A DNA stretch of 64,000 nucleotides from Actinomyces capricornis (GTDB lineage Bacteria; Actinomycetota; Actinomycetes; Actinomycetales; Actinomycetaceae), in NCBI RefSeq assembly GCF_019974135.1, contig NZ_AP025017.1, positions 1,736,001 through 1,800,000 on the forward strand. Direction: 5' to 3'. The stretch's first letter is position 1; each line of letters starts with the position of its first letter. The translations under genes were made by a program, and so were the position numbers. This document shows positions 25,827-35,222 of the stretch, one piece after another. The notes beneath the pieces were generated by a model. That model made no database searches, was not told the origin of the DNA, and was given only the letters and a program-made list of their open reading frames with translations.

Positions 25827-26477
25827 ATGACCAGCCCCAGCACTCCCAGCCCTCAGCAAGAGCCCTGGACCGAGGCCTACCCGGTCCAGGAGGTCACCAG
25901 CGCCTACCCGGTCCTCCTGGCCGGTGGCGGGGCGCAGGACCACGCCCCCTCCGCCCCCTCCATGGCATTGGACGGGCCCGGGCCCTCGTCCGGCTACGCG
26001 CCCTCGGCGCTGGTGCCCTTCGAGCCCGCCCCCTACGCCCCGGGCCCGGGAGCGCCGGTCGACCCCTACGCCGCGGCACCCCTCGGCGGTGCCGGCCTGC
26101 CGCCCCAGGGGGCCGGCTACGCCGTCGCCTACGGTCCGCCGTCGGCCGCGCCCTATGCCGGCGCCTACGGCCCGGCGCTGGGCGTTCCCTACGCCGCCCC
26201 TTATGCGGGCCCCGGCGCCTACGGCGCCCCCGTGGCGCCCAAGTCCAAGGTGGTCGTCTTCGTGCTCGCCTTCTTCCTGGGGGTCCTGGGCGTCCACAAC
26301 TTCTACCTGGGGCGCACCGGCAAGGGAGTGGCCCAGTTGCTCATCACCCTGATATCCGCAGGATTCCTCGCCCTACCGGTGTGGATCTGGGCCTTCATCG
26401 AGGCGATCTGCGTGTGCGCGGCCCAGCCCGGCTCCTACCCCTGGGGCGTTGACGCCCACGGCATCCCCGTGACCTGA
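25827..26477 (+). CDS. TM2-domain membrane protein
   Basis: 216 aa. Residues 1-130 are a Pro/Ala/Tyr/Gly-rich, probably disordered tail with repeats of the APYAxxY type. The C-terminus is a TM2 domain (PF05154 type): a basic turn, then VVVFVLAFFLGVLGVHNFYLGRTGKGVAQLLITL and a second helix. The HNFYLG and GxxQLL motifs are diagnostic. Function of TM2 proteins in bacteria is unknown; the cytoplasmic tail may bind partners. It is monocistronic, between the tRNA and dcd. Confidence 0.82.
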   Translation: MTSPSTPSPQQEPWTEAYPVQEVTSAYPVLLAGGGAQDHAPSAPSMALDGPGPSSGYAPSALVPFEPAPYAPGPGAPVDPYAAAPLGGAGLPPQGAGYAVAYGPPSAAPYAGAYGPALGVPYAAPYAGPGAYGAPVAPKSKVVVFVLAFFLGVLGVHNFYLGRTGKGVAQLLITLISAGFLALPVWIWAFIEAICVCAAQPGSYPWGVDAHGIPVT

Positions 26478-26528
26478 GGATGGCGCCCGCGGCGGGGCCC
26501 GCGCTCGCCGCCCCGGCGCCGCACCTGG

Positions 26529-26534
26529 CACAAT
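26529..26534 (+). promoter_or_regulatory. -10 box of a leaderless promoter (dcd)
   Basis: CACAAT, 6 nt before GTG 26541; no Shine-Dalgarno sequence. Confidence 0.45.
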
Positions 26535-26540
26535 CGCCCC

Positions 26541-27155
26541 GTGCTGCTCTCCGACCGTGACATCCGCGCCGAGCTCGACACCGGCCGCATCGCCCTGGAG
26601 CCTTACGACCCGCAGATGATCCAGCCCGCCTCCATCGATGTGCGCCTGGACCGCTGGTTCCGCCTGTTCGACAACCACCGCTACCCGGTCATCGACCCCT
26701 CCGCCGAGCAGGAGGACCTCACCCACCTGGTGGATGTGGGCCCCGATGAGCCCTTCGTCCTCCACCCCGGCGAGTTCGTCCTGGGGGCCACCTATGAGCG
26801 CATCACCCTGCCCGATGACGTGGCCGCCCGCCTGGAGGGCAAGTCCAGCCTGGGCCGCCTGGGCCTGCTGACCCATTCCACCGCGGGCTTCATCGACCCC
26901 GGCTTCACCGGGCACGTCACCCTGGAGCTGTCCAACACTGCGACCATGCCCATCATGCTGTGGCCGGGCATGAAGGTGGGGCAGCTGTGCTTCTTCCGCC
27001 TCTCGAGCCCCGCCCAGGCCCCCTACGGCTCGGGCGCCGCGGGCTCGCGCTACCAGGGGCAGCGCGGCCCCACCGCCTCGCGCTCCCACCTGTCCTTCCA
27101 CCGGCTGCGGATCACCGACGCCGGGCACCGCACCGATCCTGAGGAGAGCGCATGA
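26541..27155 (+). CDS. dcd: dCTP deaminase (probably dUMP-forming)
   Basis: 204 aa. Makes dUTP, or dUMP directly, from dCTP for thymidylate synthesis. The N-terminus [11 protein letters not shown], the segment [21 protein letters not shown] and [18 protein letters not shown] with its catalytic Glu are all conserved. The mycobacterial enzyme of this length does both deamination and diphosphate removal, and the same is likely here. GTG 26541 appears leaderless. The 4-nt ATGA overlap with the next gene suggests joint translation, though that partner has no known link to nucleotide metabolism. Confidence 0.93.
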   Translation: MLLSDRDIRAELDTGRIALEPYDPQMIQPASIDVRLDRWFRLFDNHRYPVIDPSAEQEDLTHLVDVGPDEPFVLHPGEFVLGATYERITLPDDVAARLEGKSSLGRLGLLTHSTAGFIDPGFTGHVTLELSNTATMPIMLWPGMKVGQLCFFRLSSPAQAPYGSGAAGSRYQGQRGPTASRSHLSFHRLRITDAGHRTDPEESA

Positions 27156-28285
27156 GCGAGCCCACCGACCTGGCAGTCTCCCTGCCCACCGACACCGGCA
27201 CCTTCTCCGCCGGCTCCATGCTGCCCGTGGGGCGCCTGGACACCCACCACCTCCTGCTGCTGGCCGACGACGTCACCCCCGACGAGGTCGAAGCCCTGGC
27301 CCTGTCCCAGGACATCCAGGCCGGATGGGTGGGGGTCTCCAACCTCCAGCTCTTCCCGGGAGCCTCCCTCCAGGGCCCCTGGAATGTCGATGCGGAGATG
27401 CGCGCCCTGCTGGGGGCACCGGAGTGGACCACCCAGCTCATGGTCCTGGACTGCCCGCGCGTGCGGGCCGGGGCGATGCCCCCCGAGCTGGCCGGCAAGG
27501 ACCCCCTGGCCGATGCCTTCCCCCTGGCCCAGCCCACCGGCGCCGAGCTGGTGGCCCTCACCCGCCTGCGGGCGATCGCCCGCCGCCTGGCCGGCGCGCT
27601 ACGGGTGGTGCCGGGAGCGCCGGAGGGCGCTGCCCCGGTCCTCATCGAGCCCAGTCCGGAGGTCTCCGCCTCCCTGACCGTCTACGCCCCGGTGTGGATC
27701 GGCCCGGAGGATCTGGCCGGCCTCCTGGGGGAGATCGCCCCCGGGGTGCGCCCCGCCCTCCACGCGGTCGAGCCGGCGCGGGTCATCGGCCTGGACGCCG
27801 TGGACCCCGACAAGCTGGAGCGGCTCGTGGAGCGCATCGGGGCGGATGTCTTCGAGGAGGCCTGGCGCACCTCGCAGAAGGTGCGCGCCGAGGCCGAGGC
27901 CGAGGAGGCCCGGGCGGCGGCCTCCGGCGAGGTCATCGAGGAGGAGCGCGACGGCTACGCCGTCGTGGCCCCGATCGATGCCCAGCGCGAGGGCTGGGGG
28001 AGCATCGAGGTGCAGGTGGGGGCTACCGACGGGCTCCCCCTGGCGGTGCGCGGTGAGAGCTGGGCACGCGGCGCCGTGCTGTCCTACGACCTGAGGTGGA
28101 AGCCGGTGGAGCCGGGGGACGCCTACGAGGAGACGGTCTCGCGCGCCCGGCGCCGCGAGCGCCAGGCCGCCCGCGACCTGGTCGAGGAGCTGGCCACCGT
28201 CCTGGTCAAGGCCGTCTCCGGGGTAGCGGTGGACGACGACGGCTTCCTGGTCTCCCTGGGCGAGGAGCCCGAGCCCGGCCAGTAG
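27152..28285 (+). CDS. Conserved protein of unknown function, coupled to dcd
   Basis: 377 aa, not recognised. No signal peptide or membrane helix is seen, so probably cytoplasmic. It begins with a long segment containing [21 protein letters not shown], has an Ala/Glu/Arg-rich likely coiled region near 245-265 ([24 protein letters not shown]), and ends with a charged helix ([21 protein letters not shown]) and an acidic tail. The start overlaps the dcd stop as ATGA. Codon use matches its neighbours. Confidence 0.7.
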   Translation: MSEPTDLAVSLPTDTGTFSAGSMLPVGRLDTHHLLLLADDVTPDEVEALALSQDIQAGWVGVSNLQLFPGASLQGPWNVDAEMRALLGAPEWTTQLMVLDCPRVRAGAMPPELAGKDPLADAFPLAQPTGAELVALTRLRAIARRLAGALRVVPGAPEGAAPVLIEPSPEVSASLTVYAPVWIGPEDLAGLLGEIAPGVRPALHAVEPARVIGLDAVDPDKLERLVERIGADVFEEAWRTSQKVRAEAEAEEARAAASGEVIEEERDGYAVVAPIDAQREGWGSIEVQVGATDGLPLAVRGESWARGAVLSYDLRWKPVEPGDAYEETVSRARRRERQAARDLVEELATVLVKAVSGVAVDDDGFLVSLGEEPEPGQ

Positions 28286-28347
28286 CGCCGACGCGGTAGG
28301 TCATCGACTCCGAGGGGCGCCGTCGCGCCCGTGCTCATGCGTCTGTC

Positions 28348-29172
28348 TCAGGAGTGCTGGGGGTCGCGCAGGGCCCCGGGCCGGCGGCGCTCGACCAGGA
28401 GGCGGCGGGCCTGATCGGCCCGGTCCTCATCCCAGGTCCAGCCGGTGAAGCCCCGGGCGTCCTCCAGGGCCCGGCCCCAGGCGGGGGGCTCCCCGCGCCG
28501 GGCCCCCACCGCCAGGTAGTGCCGCAGCAGCCCGGCGGCGGCCATGGCGTCGTCGAGGGCCGAGTGGTGCCGGTCGATGGCCACCCCGGCCGCCTGGCAG
28601 CAGGCGGTCAGGCGGCGCGAGGGGGTGTCCATGAAGTGGCGCGACCACTCCATCGTGCACACGCGCGGCACGCGGGCCCCGCGCCGCAGCAGCCCGAGCC
28701 CTCCCAGCGCCTGGGTGAGGAAGCCCAGGTCGAAGCGGGCGTTGTGGGCCACCACGGCGCGGCCCGCCAGCTCCCTGACGAGCAGGTCGGCGACCTGCCC
28801 CAGGGCGGGGGCGCCGATGAGGTCCTCGGCCACCAGCCCGTGGATGCGGGTGGGGCCCACCGCCGTGTCGGCCCCGGGGTCGATGAGGGTGGACCAGTGG
28901 TGCTCGGGGCGGCCCTGCGCATCGGTGAGGACCAGGCCGATCTCGATGATGGCATCCGTGGCGGGGGACAGGCCCGTGGTCTCCAGGTCGACGACGGCGT
29001 AGCCCACCGTGCCGGCCTCGCCTCCCGGGGCGCCCGCCGCTGCGGTGGCGGGCACGGGGCCGGCGACTCTGGCGCCCGGGGCGCTCGGGAGCGGGCTCAC
29101 GGGCGCCCCGGTCTGGTCGGGCAGGGGCCGCAGGGGCCCGCGGTCAGCGGGGGGACGGTGGTAGAAGGGCAT
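28348..29172 (-). CDS. DnaQ-like 3'-5' exonuclease (DEDDh family)
   Basis: 274 aa. Degrades DNA or RNA from the 3' end, as in DNA polymerase III epsilon or small proofreading/repair exonucleases. Exo I VDLETTGLS carries the first Asp and Glu (about 62 and 64), Exo II HNARFDLGFL the second Asp, and Exo III HSALDDAMA the catalytic His and last Asp. The first 55 residues are Pro-rich and not conserved. Start 29172 follows a TAGGCT box by 7 nt; ATG 29178 lies inside that spacer and is unlikely. There is no polymerase or helicase domain. Confidence 0.88.
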   Translation of the reverse strand: MPFYHRPPADRGPLRPLPDQTGAPVSPLPSAPGARVAGPVPATAAAGAPGGEAGTVGYAVVDLETTGLSPATDAIIEIGLVLTDAQGRPEHHWSTLIDPGADTAVGPTRIHGLVAEDLIGAPALGQVADLLVRELAGRAVVAHNARFDLGFLTQALGGLGLLRRGARVPRVCTMEWSRHFMDTPSRRLTACCQAAGVAIDRHHSALDDAMAAAGLLRHYLAVGARRGEPPAWGRALEDARGFTGWTWDEDRADQARRLLVERRRPGALRDPQHS

Positions 29173-29179
29173 CCCCATG

Positions 29180-29185
29180 AGCCTA
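29180..29185 (-). promoter_or_regulatory. -10 box of a leaderless promoter (exonuclease gene)
   Basis: TAGGCT on the minus strand, 7 nt before ATG 29172. Confidence 0.5.
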
Positions 29186-29297
29186 GCGGCATCGGGGTGC
29201 TGGGACGGCAGGGCGGTCCCGTTGCGGTGGGGCCCACGGGTGGGGGCGCTCCCCAGTGGTGAGGCCCGTGCGGCGGTGCTTCGTGAGGTGCGGGCCC

Positions 29298-30362
29298 TCA
29301 GCGGACGGCCCGCGTCCCGCCCTCCGGCGCGGGGCTGTCGGAGGCTGGTGAGGAGTCGCGGATGATCAGGCTCGGGGCGGCGCACTGGACCGCCCGGCTG
29401 TCCTCCCGGGGCCGGCTGCCCTCCTGGGACAGGTGCTCCAGCAGCAGGCGTGTGGCGGTGTCCCCCATGATCGCAGGCTCCCGGTGCACGGAGGTCAGCG
29501 AGGGGCTCAGCGCCCGGCACAGGGGGGAGTCCTCCAGGGAGACCAGGGCGATATCGGCCCCGGGGCGCCGTCCCTCCTCGCGCAGGGCGGTCAGCCCGCC
29601 GACGGCCAGGACCTCGTTGTCGTAGACGATGGCGTCGGGGGTGCGGGGCCCGGCGATGAGCTCGGTGGTGGCCTGGGCCCCGGAGCGCTCGGTGTAGTCC
29701 GGGGCCGTGGAGACCATGATCTCCACGCCGCGGCTGCGCCCCAGTGAGGCCATGGCGGCGCCGCGCCGCTCGGTGTGCAGCAGGGTGGACATGCCCGACA
29801 TGTAGGCGATCCGGCGTCGCCCCTGCTCCAGGAGGTGGGTGATGACGATCTCGATCATCCCCTCCTCGTCCCCGATGACCGAGGGCATGCCGGCCTCGTC
29901 GCGTTCGCCCACCAGGACGTAGGGCAGGCCGAGCTCGGCCAGGGAGGCCAGGCGCGGGTCCTCGCGGCGCGGGTCGACCACCACCACGCCGTCGACCCGG
30001 TGCTGGGACCACCAAGTGCGGTAGGTGGCGATCTCCTGGGCGGGGTCGGTGACGATCTGCAGCAGCAGCGCCACGCCGGCCGAGGTCAGGGCCGCCTGCA
30101 TGCCCAGGATGAACTCGAAGAAGAAGCGCTCGGCGGCCACGGACTGGCTGGGGCGGGCGATGACCAGGCCGATGGCGCCGGCCCGGGAGGCCGACAGGGC
30201 CCGAGCCGCCGCGTTGGGGGTCCAGCCCATCTCGTTGGCCACGGCCAGGATGCGGCGGCGGGTGGTCTGCGAGACCCCGCTGCGGCCGTTGAGGGCGAAG
30301 GAGACGGCCGAGGGGGAGACGCCGGCGACGGTGGCGATGTCGCGGATCGTGGGGCGTTCCAT
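29298..30362 (-). CDS. LacI-family regulator of the mannosidase/sugar-uptake cluster
   Basis: 354 aa. N-terminal LacI helix-turn-helix and hinge (TIRDIATVAGVSPSAVSFALNGRSGVS, residues about 5-31), then a periplasmic-binding-type effector domain (GAIGLVIARPSQSVAAERFFFE, VVVVDPRRED, GDEEGMIEIVITHLLEQGRRRIAYMSG). Start ATG 30362 follows an AATACT box by 6 nt. It is divergent from the alpha-mannosidase gene. A near-palindromic 16-bp site lies over that promoter and recurs before the importer, so it probably represses both until a mannose-containing sugar is present. Confidence 0.9.
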   Translation of the reverse strand: MERPTIRDIATVAGVSPSAVSFALNGRSGVSQTTRRRILAVANEMGWTPNAAARALSASRAGAIGLVIARPSQSVAAERFFFEFILGMQAALTSAGVALLLQIVTDPAQEIATYRTWWSQHRVDGVVVVDPRREDPRLASLAELGLPYVLVGERDEAGMPSVIGDEEGMIEIVITHLLEQGRRRIAYMSGMSTLLHTERRGAAMASLGRSRGVEIMVSTAPDYTERSGAQATTELIAGPRTPDAIVYDNEVLAVGGLTALREEGRRPGADIALVSLEDSPLCRALSPSLTSVHREPAIMGDTATRLLLEHLSQEGSRPREDSRAVQCAAPSLIIRDSSPASDSPAPEGGTRAVR

Positions 30363-30368
30363 GGTGGG

Positions 30369-30374
30369 AGTATT
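30369..30374 (-). promoter_or_regulatory. -10 box of a leaderless promoter (LacI gene)
   Basis: AATACT on the minus strand, 6 nt before ATG 30362. Confidence 0.45.
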
Positions 30375-30433
30375 CCACTGCAGCGGCGGTGATGGGGCTG
30401 GTGGACTCTCTTGTTTTCCCAGCGGGAATCCCC

Positions 30434-30462
30434 TTGCCCGCATCACTAATGCGGTTTAGTCT
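30434..30462 (+). promoter_or_regulatory. Promoter of the mannosidase operon
   Basis: TTGCCC (30434-30439), a 17-nt spacer and TAGTCT (30457-30462). The LacI-type operator lies between and over the -10. Confidence 0.6.
30445..30460. promoter_or_regulatory. LacI-type operator 1
   Basis: ACTAATGCGGTTTAGT. It fits 14 of 16 positions of the ideal palindrome ACTAAACCGGTTTAGT and covers the -10 box, as expected for repression. A related site is at 35149-35164. Confidence 0.6.
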
Positions 30463-30527
30463 AGGCTCGGTTGAGAACAGAGCCCCTCCCCGCGGCTCGC
30501 GCTCATCGTCTGCCAATGGAGGCCGCC

Positions 30528-33500
30528 GTGCACGACAACCGTCCCATGCTCCTCAAGCACATCGACCGCATCCTCGATGAGCGCATCCGCCCGGCGATCC
30601 TGCACGACCTCGCCCCGGTGGAGGTGGAGGCCTGGGAGCTGGTGGACCGCGAGGGCCCCGTGGCCGGGGTCCCCGGGGCGGGCGAGCCCATCGCCCCGCA
30701 GCGGGCCATGGCGCCCGGGGCCCCCTACCGGCCCGTGAGCCTGCCCGCCGCCTGGGGCCCGGCCTGGGGCACCACCTGGTTCCGCCTGCGCGTGGCCCTG
30801 CCCGCCCACCTCCGCACCGGCGGCCCGGGCCTGGAAGGCCTCGAGCTCGACCTGGACCTGGGCTGGGCCGACCACTCCCCGGGATTCCAGTGCGAGGCCC
30901 TGGTGCGCAGCGCCTCGGGGGAGGTGGTCAAGGCGGTCAACCCCCGCAACCGCTGGGTGCCGCTGCTCCCGGGGATGATCGATGAGCAGGGCGTCGCGCT
31001 GGTCTACCTGGAGGCCGCCTCCAACCCCCTCCTGCTCGACATCCACCCCTTCCTGCCCACCGAGGAGGGATCCCGATCCACCCAGTCCCATGAGCCCCTC
31101 TACACCTTCCGCCGCGCCGCCCTGGTGGAGGTCCGCCACGAGGTGCGCGACCTGGCGGCCGACGTCGAGGTGCTGGAGGGCCTGGCCCGCGTGCTGCCGG
31201 AGTCCTCGCCCCGGGCCTGGCAGTTGCTCACCGGCCTCTCGCGCGCCCTGGACCACCTGGACCTGGCCGATGTGCCGGGCACCGCCGCCCGGGTGCGGGG
31301 GATGCTCACCCCGCTGCTGGAGGCCCCCGCCCACGGCGATGCCATCACCCTGGGGGCGGTGGGCCACGCCCACATCGACTCGGCCTGGCTGTGGCCCGTG
31401 CGCGAGACCCGCCGCAAGGTCGCCCGCACCCTGGCCAATGCGCTGCGGCTGCTCGACGACGGCGCCCCCATGGTCTTCGCCCTCCCGGCGGCCCAGCACC
31501 TGGCCTGGCTCCAGCAGGACGAGCCCGCCCTGTTCGAGCGGGTGCGCCGGCATGTGGCGGCCGGCCGGATCGTGCCGGTGGGCGGCATGTGGGTGGAGCC
31601 CGACGCCGTCCTGCCCTCGGGGGAGTCCCTGGCGCGCCAGCTGACCGAGGGCACCGCCTTCTTCCGCCAGGAGCTGGGGGCCCAGTGCCACGAGATCTGG
31701 CTGCCCGACTCCTTCGGCTACAGCGCCAGCCTCCCCCAGCTGGCCCACCTGGCCGGCTACGACAGCTTCCTGACCCAGAAGATCAGCTGGAACCAGGTCG
31801 ATGACTTCCCCCACCACACGCTGTGGTGGGAGGGCATCGACGGCACCCGGATCTTCACCCACTTCCCACCGGCCGACACCTACGGCGCCGAGGTCGGCGC
31901 CGAGGAGCTCGAGCGTGCCCAGAGCGGATTCAAGGACAAGGGGCGCACCGACGTCGAGCTCTTCCTCTACGGCTACGGCGACGGCGGGGGAGGGCCCACC
32001 CGCGAGATGCTCCAGCGGATCGAGCGCACCGCCAGCCTGGCCGGCTCGCCGCGCATGGAGCACATGAGCCCCCGGGAGTTCTTCGAGCGCGCCCGCGCCC
32101 AGTACCCCGACGCCCCGGTGTGGGTGGGCGAGCTCTACCTGGAGAAGCACCGCGGCACCCTGACCACCCAGGCGGCCACCAAGCGCGGCAACCGCCGGGC
32201 CGAGGCCGCCCTGCGCGAGGCCGAGACCTGGTGCACCACCGCCTGGGTGCGGGGCCTGCTGCCCGCGGGCTACCCCCACACCCTCCTGCGCGACCTGTGG
32301 CGCGCCACGCTGCTGTGCCAGTTCCACGACATCCTGCCGGGCTCCTCCATCGCCTGGGTCTATGAGGATGCGCGCGCCGCCCAGGACAGCGTCATCGCCA
32401 CCGCCCTGGCCCTGTCCCAGACCGCGCGCCGCGCCCTGGCCACGGGCGTCCCCGTGCGCGACGGCGACCCGGGGGAGCCCCCGGCCCGCCCCCGCAGGTG
32501 CGCCCAGACGCCCGGGCCCGCCGATGAGGGGGATGGGGCCGATCCCCTCGACCCGGCCGATCCCGACCAGGCCGGTGCGCCGGGCCCCACCATCGCCTTC
32601 AACACCGCACCGGTGGGGCGGGACCACGGCGGGGCGGGGCTGGCCCCCATGGGCGCGGCCCTCCTGCCGGCGGGCGCGCCCCGGGGGGCCGGGGGCCCGG
32701 GGCCCACCATCGAGCGCACCGGGCAGGGCGTCGTGGTCGACAACGGGCTCCTGCGCGCCCGCTTCACCCCCGATGGCGCGGTGGCCTCCCTGCTGGTCCG
32801 CCACGACGGCGCCCCGGCGCAGGAGGTCGTCCCGCCGGGCCAGCGCCTCGGGGTCCTCCAGATCGCCCAGGACCTGCCCAATGAGTGGGACGCCTGGGAC
32901 CTCGACCCCTTCTACCGGGGGTCCCTGCGCGAGCTGGCCGGGAGCCTGGAGGCGGTGGAGGAGCGCGACGGCGTGGTGCGCGTCGTCGTCGAGGTCGCCT
33001 TCGGCGCCTCCCGCGCCTGGCTGCGGTGGACCCTGGCGGCGGGCAGCAGCGTCCTGGGCCTGGATGCGGAGGTGGACTGGCGCGAGAGCGAGAAGGTCCT
33101 CAAGCTCGCGCTGCCGGTGGATGTCCACACCGATCACGCCGTCTACGGCTCCCAGTTCGGCCACCTGAGGCGCCCCACCCACGAGAACACCTCCTGGGAG
33201 GCCTACCGCTTCGAGGTCTGCGCCCACAAGTGGCTGCACGTGGGCGAGCCGGGCCGCGGTCTGGGCGTGGCCAACGACTCCACCTACGGCTGGGACATCA
33301 CCCGCCACAGCCGGCAGGGGGCGGGCACCTGGTCCCTGGTGCGCGCCACCCTCCTGCGCGCCCCGCGCTTCCCCGATCCGCGGGCCGACCGCGGCGTGCA
33401 CCGCTTCGGCTTCCGCCTCCTGGCCTGCCCCACCCCCGACGCCGTGCGCGAGGAGGCCTACCGCCTGGACCTGCCCGTGCGCGAGCTGGCGCTGCCCGCC

Positions 33501-33863
33501 GGGACCGGGCTGGCAGGCCTGGAGGAACGGGTGGCGCCCCTGGTGCGGGCCACCGGCGCCGTCGTGGAGTCCCTCCACGCCGCCGACGACGGCAGTGGGG
33601 ATGTCCTGGTGCGCCTCTACGAGGCCCGCGGGGCCCGCAGCCGCGTCATCCTGAGCGCCCCCGAGATGGGCGGGGCGGTCGGCGCCGACCTGCACGGGGC
33701 GCCTTCGGAGCGTGGCGTGCGGGTCGAGCCCGCGGGGGCGCAGGCCCCGGGCGGGAGGCAGGCCGGTGGGGCCCAGGGGGCCTGGGCCTTCGAGCTGCAC
33801 CCCTTCGGGGTGGCCACGATCCGCCTGAGCCCCAGGCGGCCGGTGACGGGGGAAGGCGAGTGA
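30528..33863 (+). CDS. Alpha-mannosidase, glycoside hydrolase family 38
   Basis: About 1111 aa from GTG 30528, which has GGAGG 5 nt upstream; ATG 30516 is the alternative. Cleaves terminal alpha-mannose from N-glycan-derived oligosaccharides. The N-terminal domain is followed by the GH38 catalytic barrel: GHAHIDSAWLWPVRET with the zinc His and Asp (about 282-288), and LPDSFGYSASLPQ with the nucleophile Asp (about 393). The middle helical and C-terminal beta domains are present (AKWL-type WEAYRFEVCAHKWLHV). No signal peptide, so it acts inside the cell on imported sugars. Its stop overlaps the next gene's start (TGATG). Confidence 0.92.
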   Translation: MHDNRPMLLKHIDRILDERIRPAILHDLAPVEVEAWELVDREGPVAGVPGAGEPIAPQRAMAPGAPYRPVSLPAAWGPAWGTTWFRLRVALPAHLRTGGPGLEGLELDLDLGWADHSPGFQCEALVRSASGEVVKAVNPRNRWVPLLPGMIDEQGVALVYLEAASNPLLLDIHPFLPTEEGSRSTQSHEPLYTFRRAALVEVRHEVRDLAADVEVLEGLARVLPESSPRAWQLLTGLSRALDHLDLADVPGTAARVRGMLTPLLEAPAHGDAITLGAVGHAHIDSAWLWPVRETRRKVARTLANALRLLDDGAPMVFALPAAQHLAWLQQDEPALFERVRRHVAAGRIVPVGGMWVEPDAVLPSGESLARQLTEGTAFFRQELGAQCHEIWLPDSFGYSASLPQLAHLAGYDSFLTQKISWNQVDDFPHHTLWWEGIDGTRIFTHFPPADTYGAEVGAEELERAQSGFKDKGRTDVELFLYGYGDGGGGPTREMLQRIERTASLAGSPRMEHMSPREFFERARAQYPDAPVWVGELYLEKHRGTLTTQAATKRGNRRAEAALREAETWCTTAWVRGLLPAGYPHTLLRDLWRATLLCQFHDILPGSSIAWVYEDARAAQDSVIATALALSQTARRALATGVPVRDGDPGEPPARPRRCAQTPGPADEGDGADPLDPADPDQAGAPGPTIAFNTAPVGRDHGGAGLAPMGAALLPAGAPRGAGGPGPTIERTGQGVVVDNGLLRARFTPDGAVASLLVRHDGAPAQEVVPPGQRLGVLQIAQDLPNEWDAWDLDPFYRGSLRELAGSLEAVEERDGVVRVVVEVAFGASRAWLRWTLAAGSSVLGLDAEVDWRESEKVLKLALPVDVHTDHAVYGSQFGHLRRPTHENTSWEAYRFEVCAHKWLHVGEPGRGLGVANDSTYGWDITRHSRQGAGTWSLVRATLLRAPRFPDPRADRGVHRFGFRLLACPTPDAVREEAYRLDLPVRELALPAGTGLAGLEERVAPLVRATGAVVESLHAADDGSGDVLVRLYEARGARSRVILSAPEMGGAVGADLHGAPSERGVRVEPAGAQAPGGRQAGGAQGAWAFELHPFGVATIRLSPRRPVTGEGE

Positions 33864-35095
33864 TGATGCGCTTCGGAGTCAACTACACCCCGCGCGTGGG
33901 CTGGTTCCACTCCTGGCTGGACCTGGATGCGGGCCTGGTGGCCGAGGACATGGAGGCCATTGCGGCCCTGGGGGCGGACCATGTGCGGATCTTCCCGCTG
34001 TGGCCCCTCCTCCAGCCCAACCGCGGCCTCATCCGCCCCCGCGCCATCGACGACGTCCTGAGCGTGGTCGACGCCGCCGGCCGCGCCGGGCTGCGGGTGA
34101 CCGTGGACGCCCTCCAGGGCCACCTGTCCTCCTTCGACTTCCTGCCCTCCTGGGTCACCACCTGGCACGGGCGCAACCTGTTCACCGACCCCGAGGTGCT
34201 CGGCGCCCAGGCCGCCCTCGTGCGCACCCTGGCCGCCGAGCTGCGCGGGCGCCCGCATGCCGAGGGGCTGAGCCTGGGCAACGAGTTCATCCAGTTCGCC
34301 GCCCACCGCCACCCCGCCAGGAGCGAGCTGACCCCCCAGCAGGCGCAGGACTGGGCCCGCTGCCTCATGGGCGCGGCGCGGCAGGCCTGGCCCGAGGCCC
34401 GCCTGACCCACAGCTTCGACGACGACCTGTGGTTCGACGACACCCACCCCTTCCAGCCCGCCCACGCCGTGGGCCTGGGGGATGCGACCACGGTGCACTC
34501 CTGGGTGTTCATGGCCGTGGGCCCCCGCTACGGCCCCGGGCACCCGGCCCTGACGCTCTTCGCCCGCTACCTGGTGGAGCTGGCCCGCGCCTGGGGCGGG
34601 CCGGGGCGCCCCATCTGGCTCCAGGAGGTCGGCGCGCCCAGCACCCACGTCGCCCCCGAGGAGGCGCCCGGCTTCGTTGAGCAGACCATCGCCCACCTCA
34701 CCGGCCTGGACGGCCACCCGCCCGCGCCGGGACTGGAGGCCATCACCTGGTGGTGCTCCCACGACGTCAGCCGTGATCTGGCCGACTTCCCCGAGCTCGA
34801 GCACACCCTGGGCCTCATCGACTCCGAGGGCAGGGTCAAGCCCGCGGGCGAGGCCTTCCGGCGGACCGCCGAGCGCGTGCGCGCCCTGCCCACGGCGGCA
34901 CCCGAGCAGGGGGGCGGGGCGGCGCCGGGCCGGACCGCCGCGCGCACCATGACCCTGCCCAGCGCCAGCCCCTCGTACCGATCCCTGAGCGCCCCTGCGG
35001 GGGAGTTCTTCGACCGGTGGGTCGGGGAGGCGGCCCGGGGCCCCGCCCCGGCCCTGGCCCTGCCGCCCGGCGCGGCTCCGGCCGCCGCGGAGTGA
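33863..35095 (+). CDS. GH5-like glycoside hydrolase (mannanase/cellulase type)
   Basis: 410 aa; ATG 33863 or 33866, coupled to the mannosidase stop. A (beta/alpha)8 clan-A barrel is indicated by MRFGVNYTPRVGWFHSW at the start, DHVRIFPLWPLL, the acid/base in SLGNEF (Glu about 140) and the nucleophile in WLQEVGAP (Glu about 255). No signal peptide, so cytoplasmic. It probably hydrolyses a beta-linked mannose or glucose disaccharide of the same glycan as the GH38 enzyme, such as the core Man-beta-GlcNAc, but substrate specificity is a guess. The last 60 residues are Pro/Ala-rich and poorly conserved. Confidence 0.8.
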   Translation: MMRFGVNYTPRVGWFHSWLDLDAGLVAEDMEAIAALGADHVRIFPLWPLLQPNRGLIRPRAIDDVLSVVDAAGRAGLRVTVDALQGHLSSFDFLPSWVTTWHGRNLFTDPEVLGAQAALVRTLAAELRGRPHAEGLSLGNEFIQFAAHRHPARSELTPQQAQDWARCLMGAARQAWPEARLTHSFDDDLWFDDTHPFQPAHAVGLGDATTVHSWVFMAVGPRYGPGHPALTLFARYLVELARAWGGPGRPIWLQEVGAPSTHVAPEEAPGFVEQTIAHLTGLDGHPPAPGLEAITWWCSHDVSRDLADFPELEHTLGLIDSEGRVKPAGEAFRRTAERVRALPTAAPEQGGGAAPGRTAARTMTLPSASPSYRSLSAPAGEFFDRWVGEAARGPAPALALPPGAAPAAAE

Positions 35096-35148
35096 AGGAT
35101 ACGGCAAGCGCGATGGGAAGGAGAGAAGGAGTAGAGCACCGCAGCACT

Positions 35149-35164
35149 GCTAAACCGATGTAGT
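35149..35164. promoter_or_regulatory. LacI-type operator 2 with -10 box of the importer operon
   Basis: GCTAAACCGATGTAGT matches ACTAAACCGGTTTAGT at 12 of 16 positions and shares CTAAACCG with operator 1 (reverse strand). It overlaps a TAGTAT -10 candidate at 35161-35166. No clear -35 is visible. Confidence 0.55.
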
Positions 35165-35222
35165 ATCTTCCACCTAGGCAATGACGCCGCAGTTTCCTCC
35201 AACGACGAAGGGAATCCCTCCG

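Noticed and set aside
30456-33800. A 1114-codon open frame opposite the alpha-mannosidase
   Set aside because: It is a mirror frame caused by high GC; its sequence is Gly/Gln/Arg-rich with no domain, while the plus strand has intact GH38 motifs.
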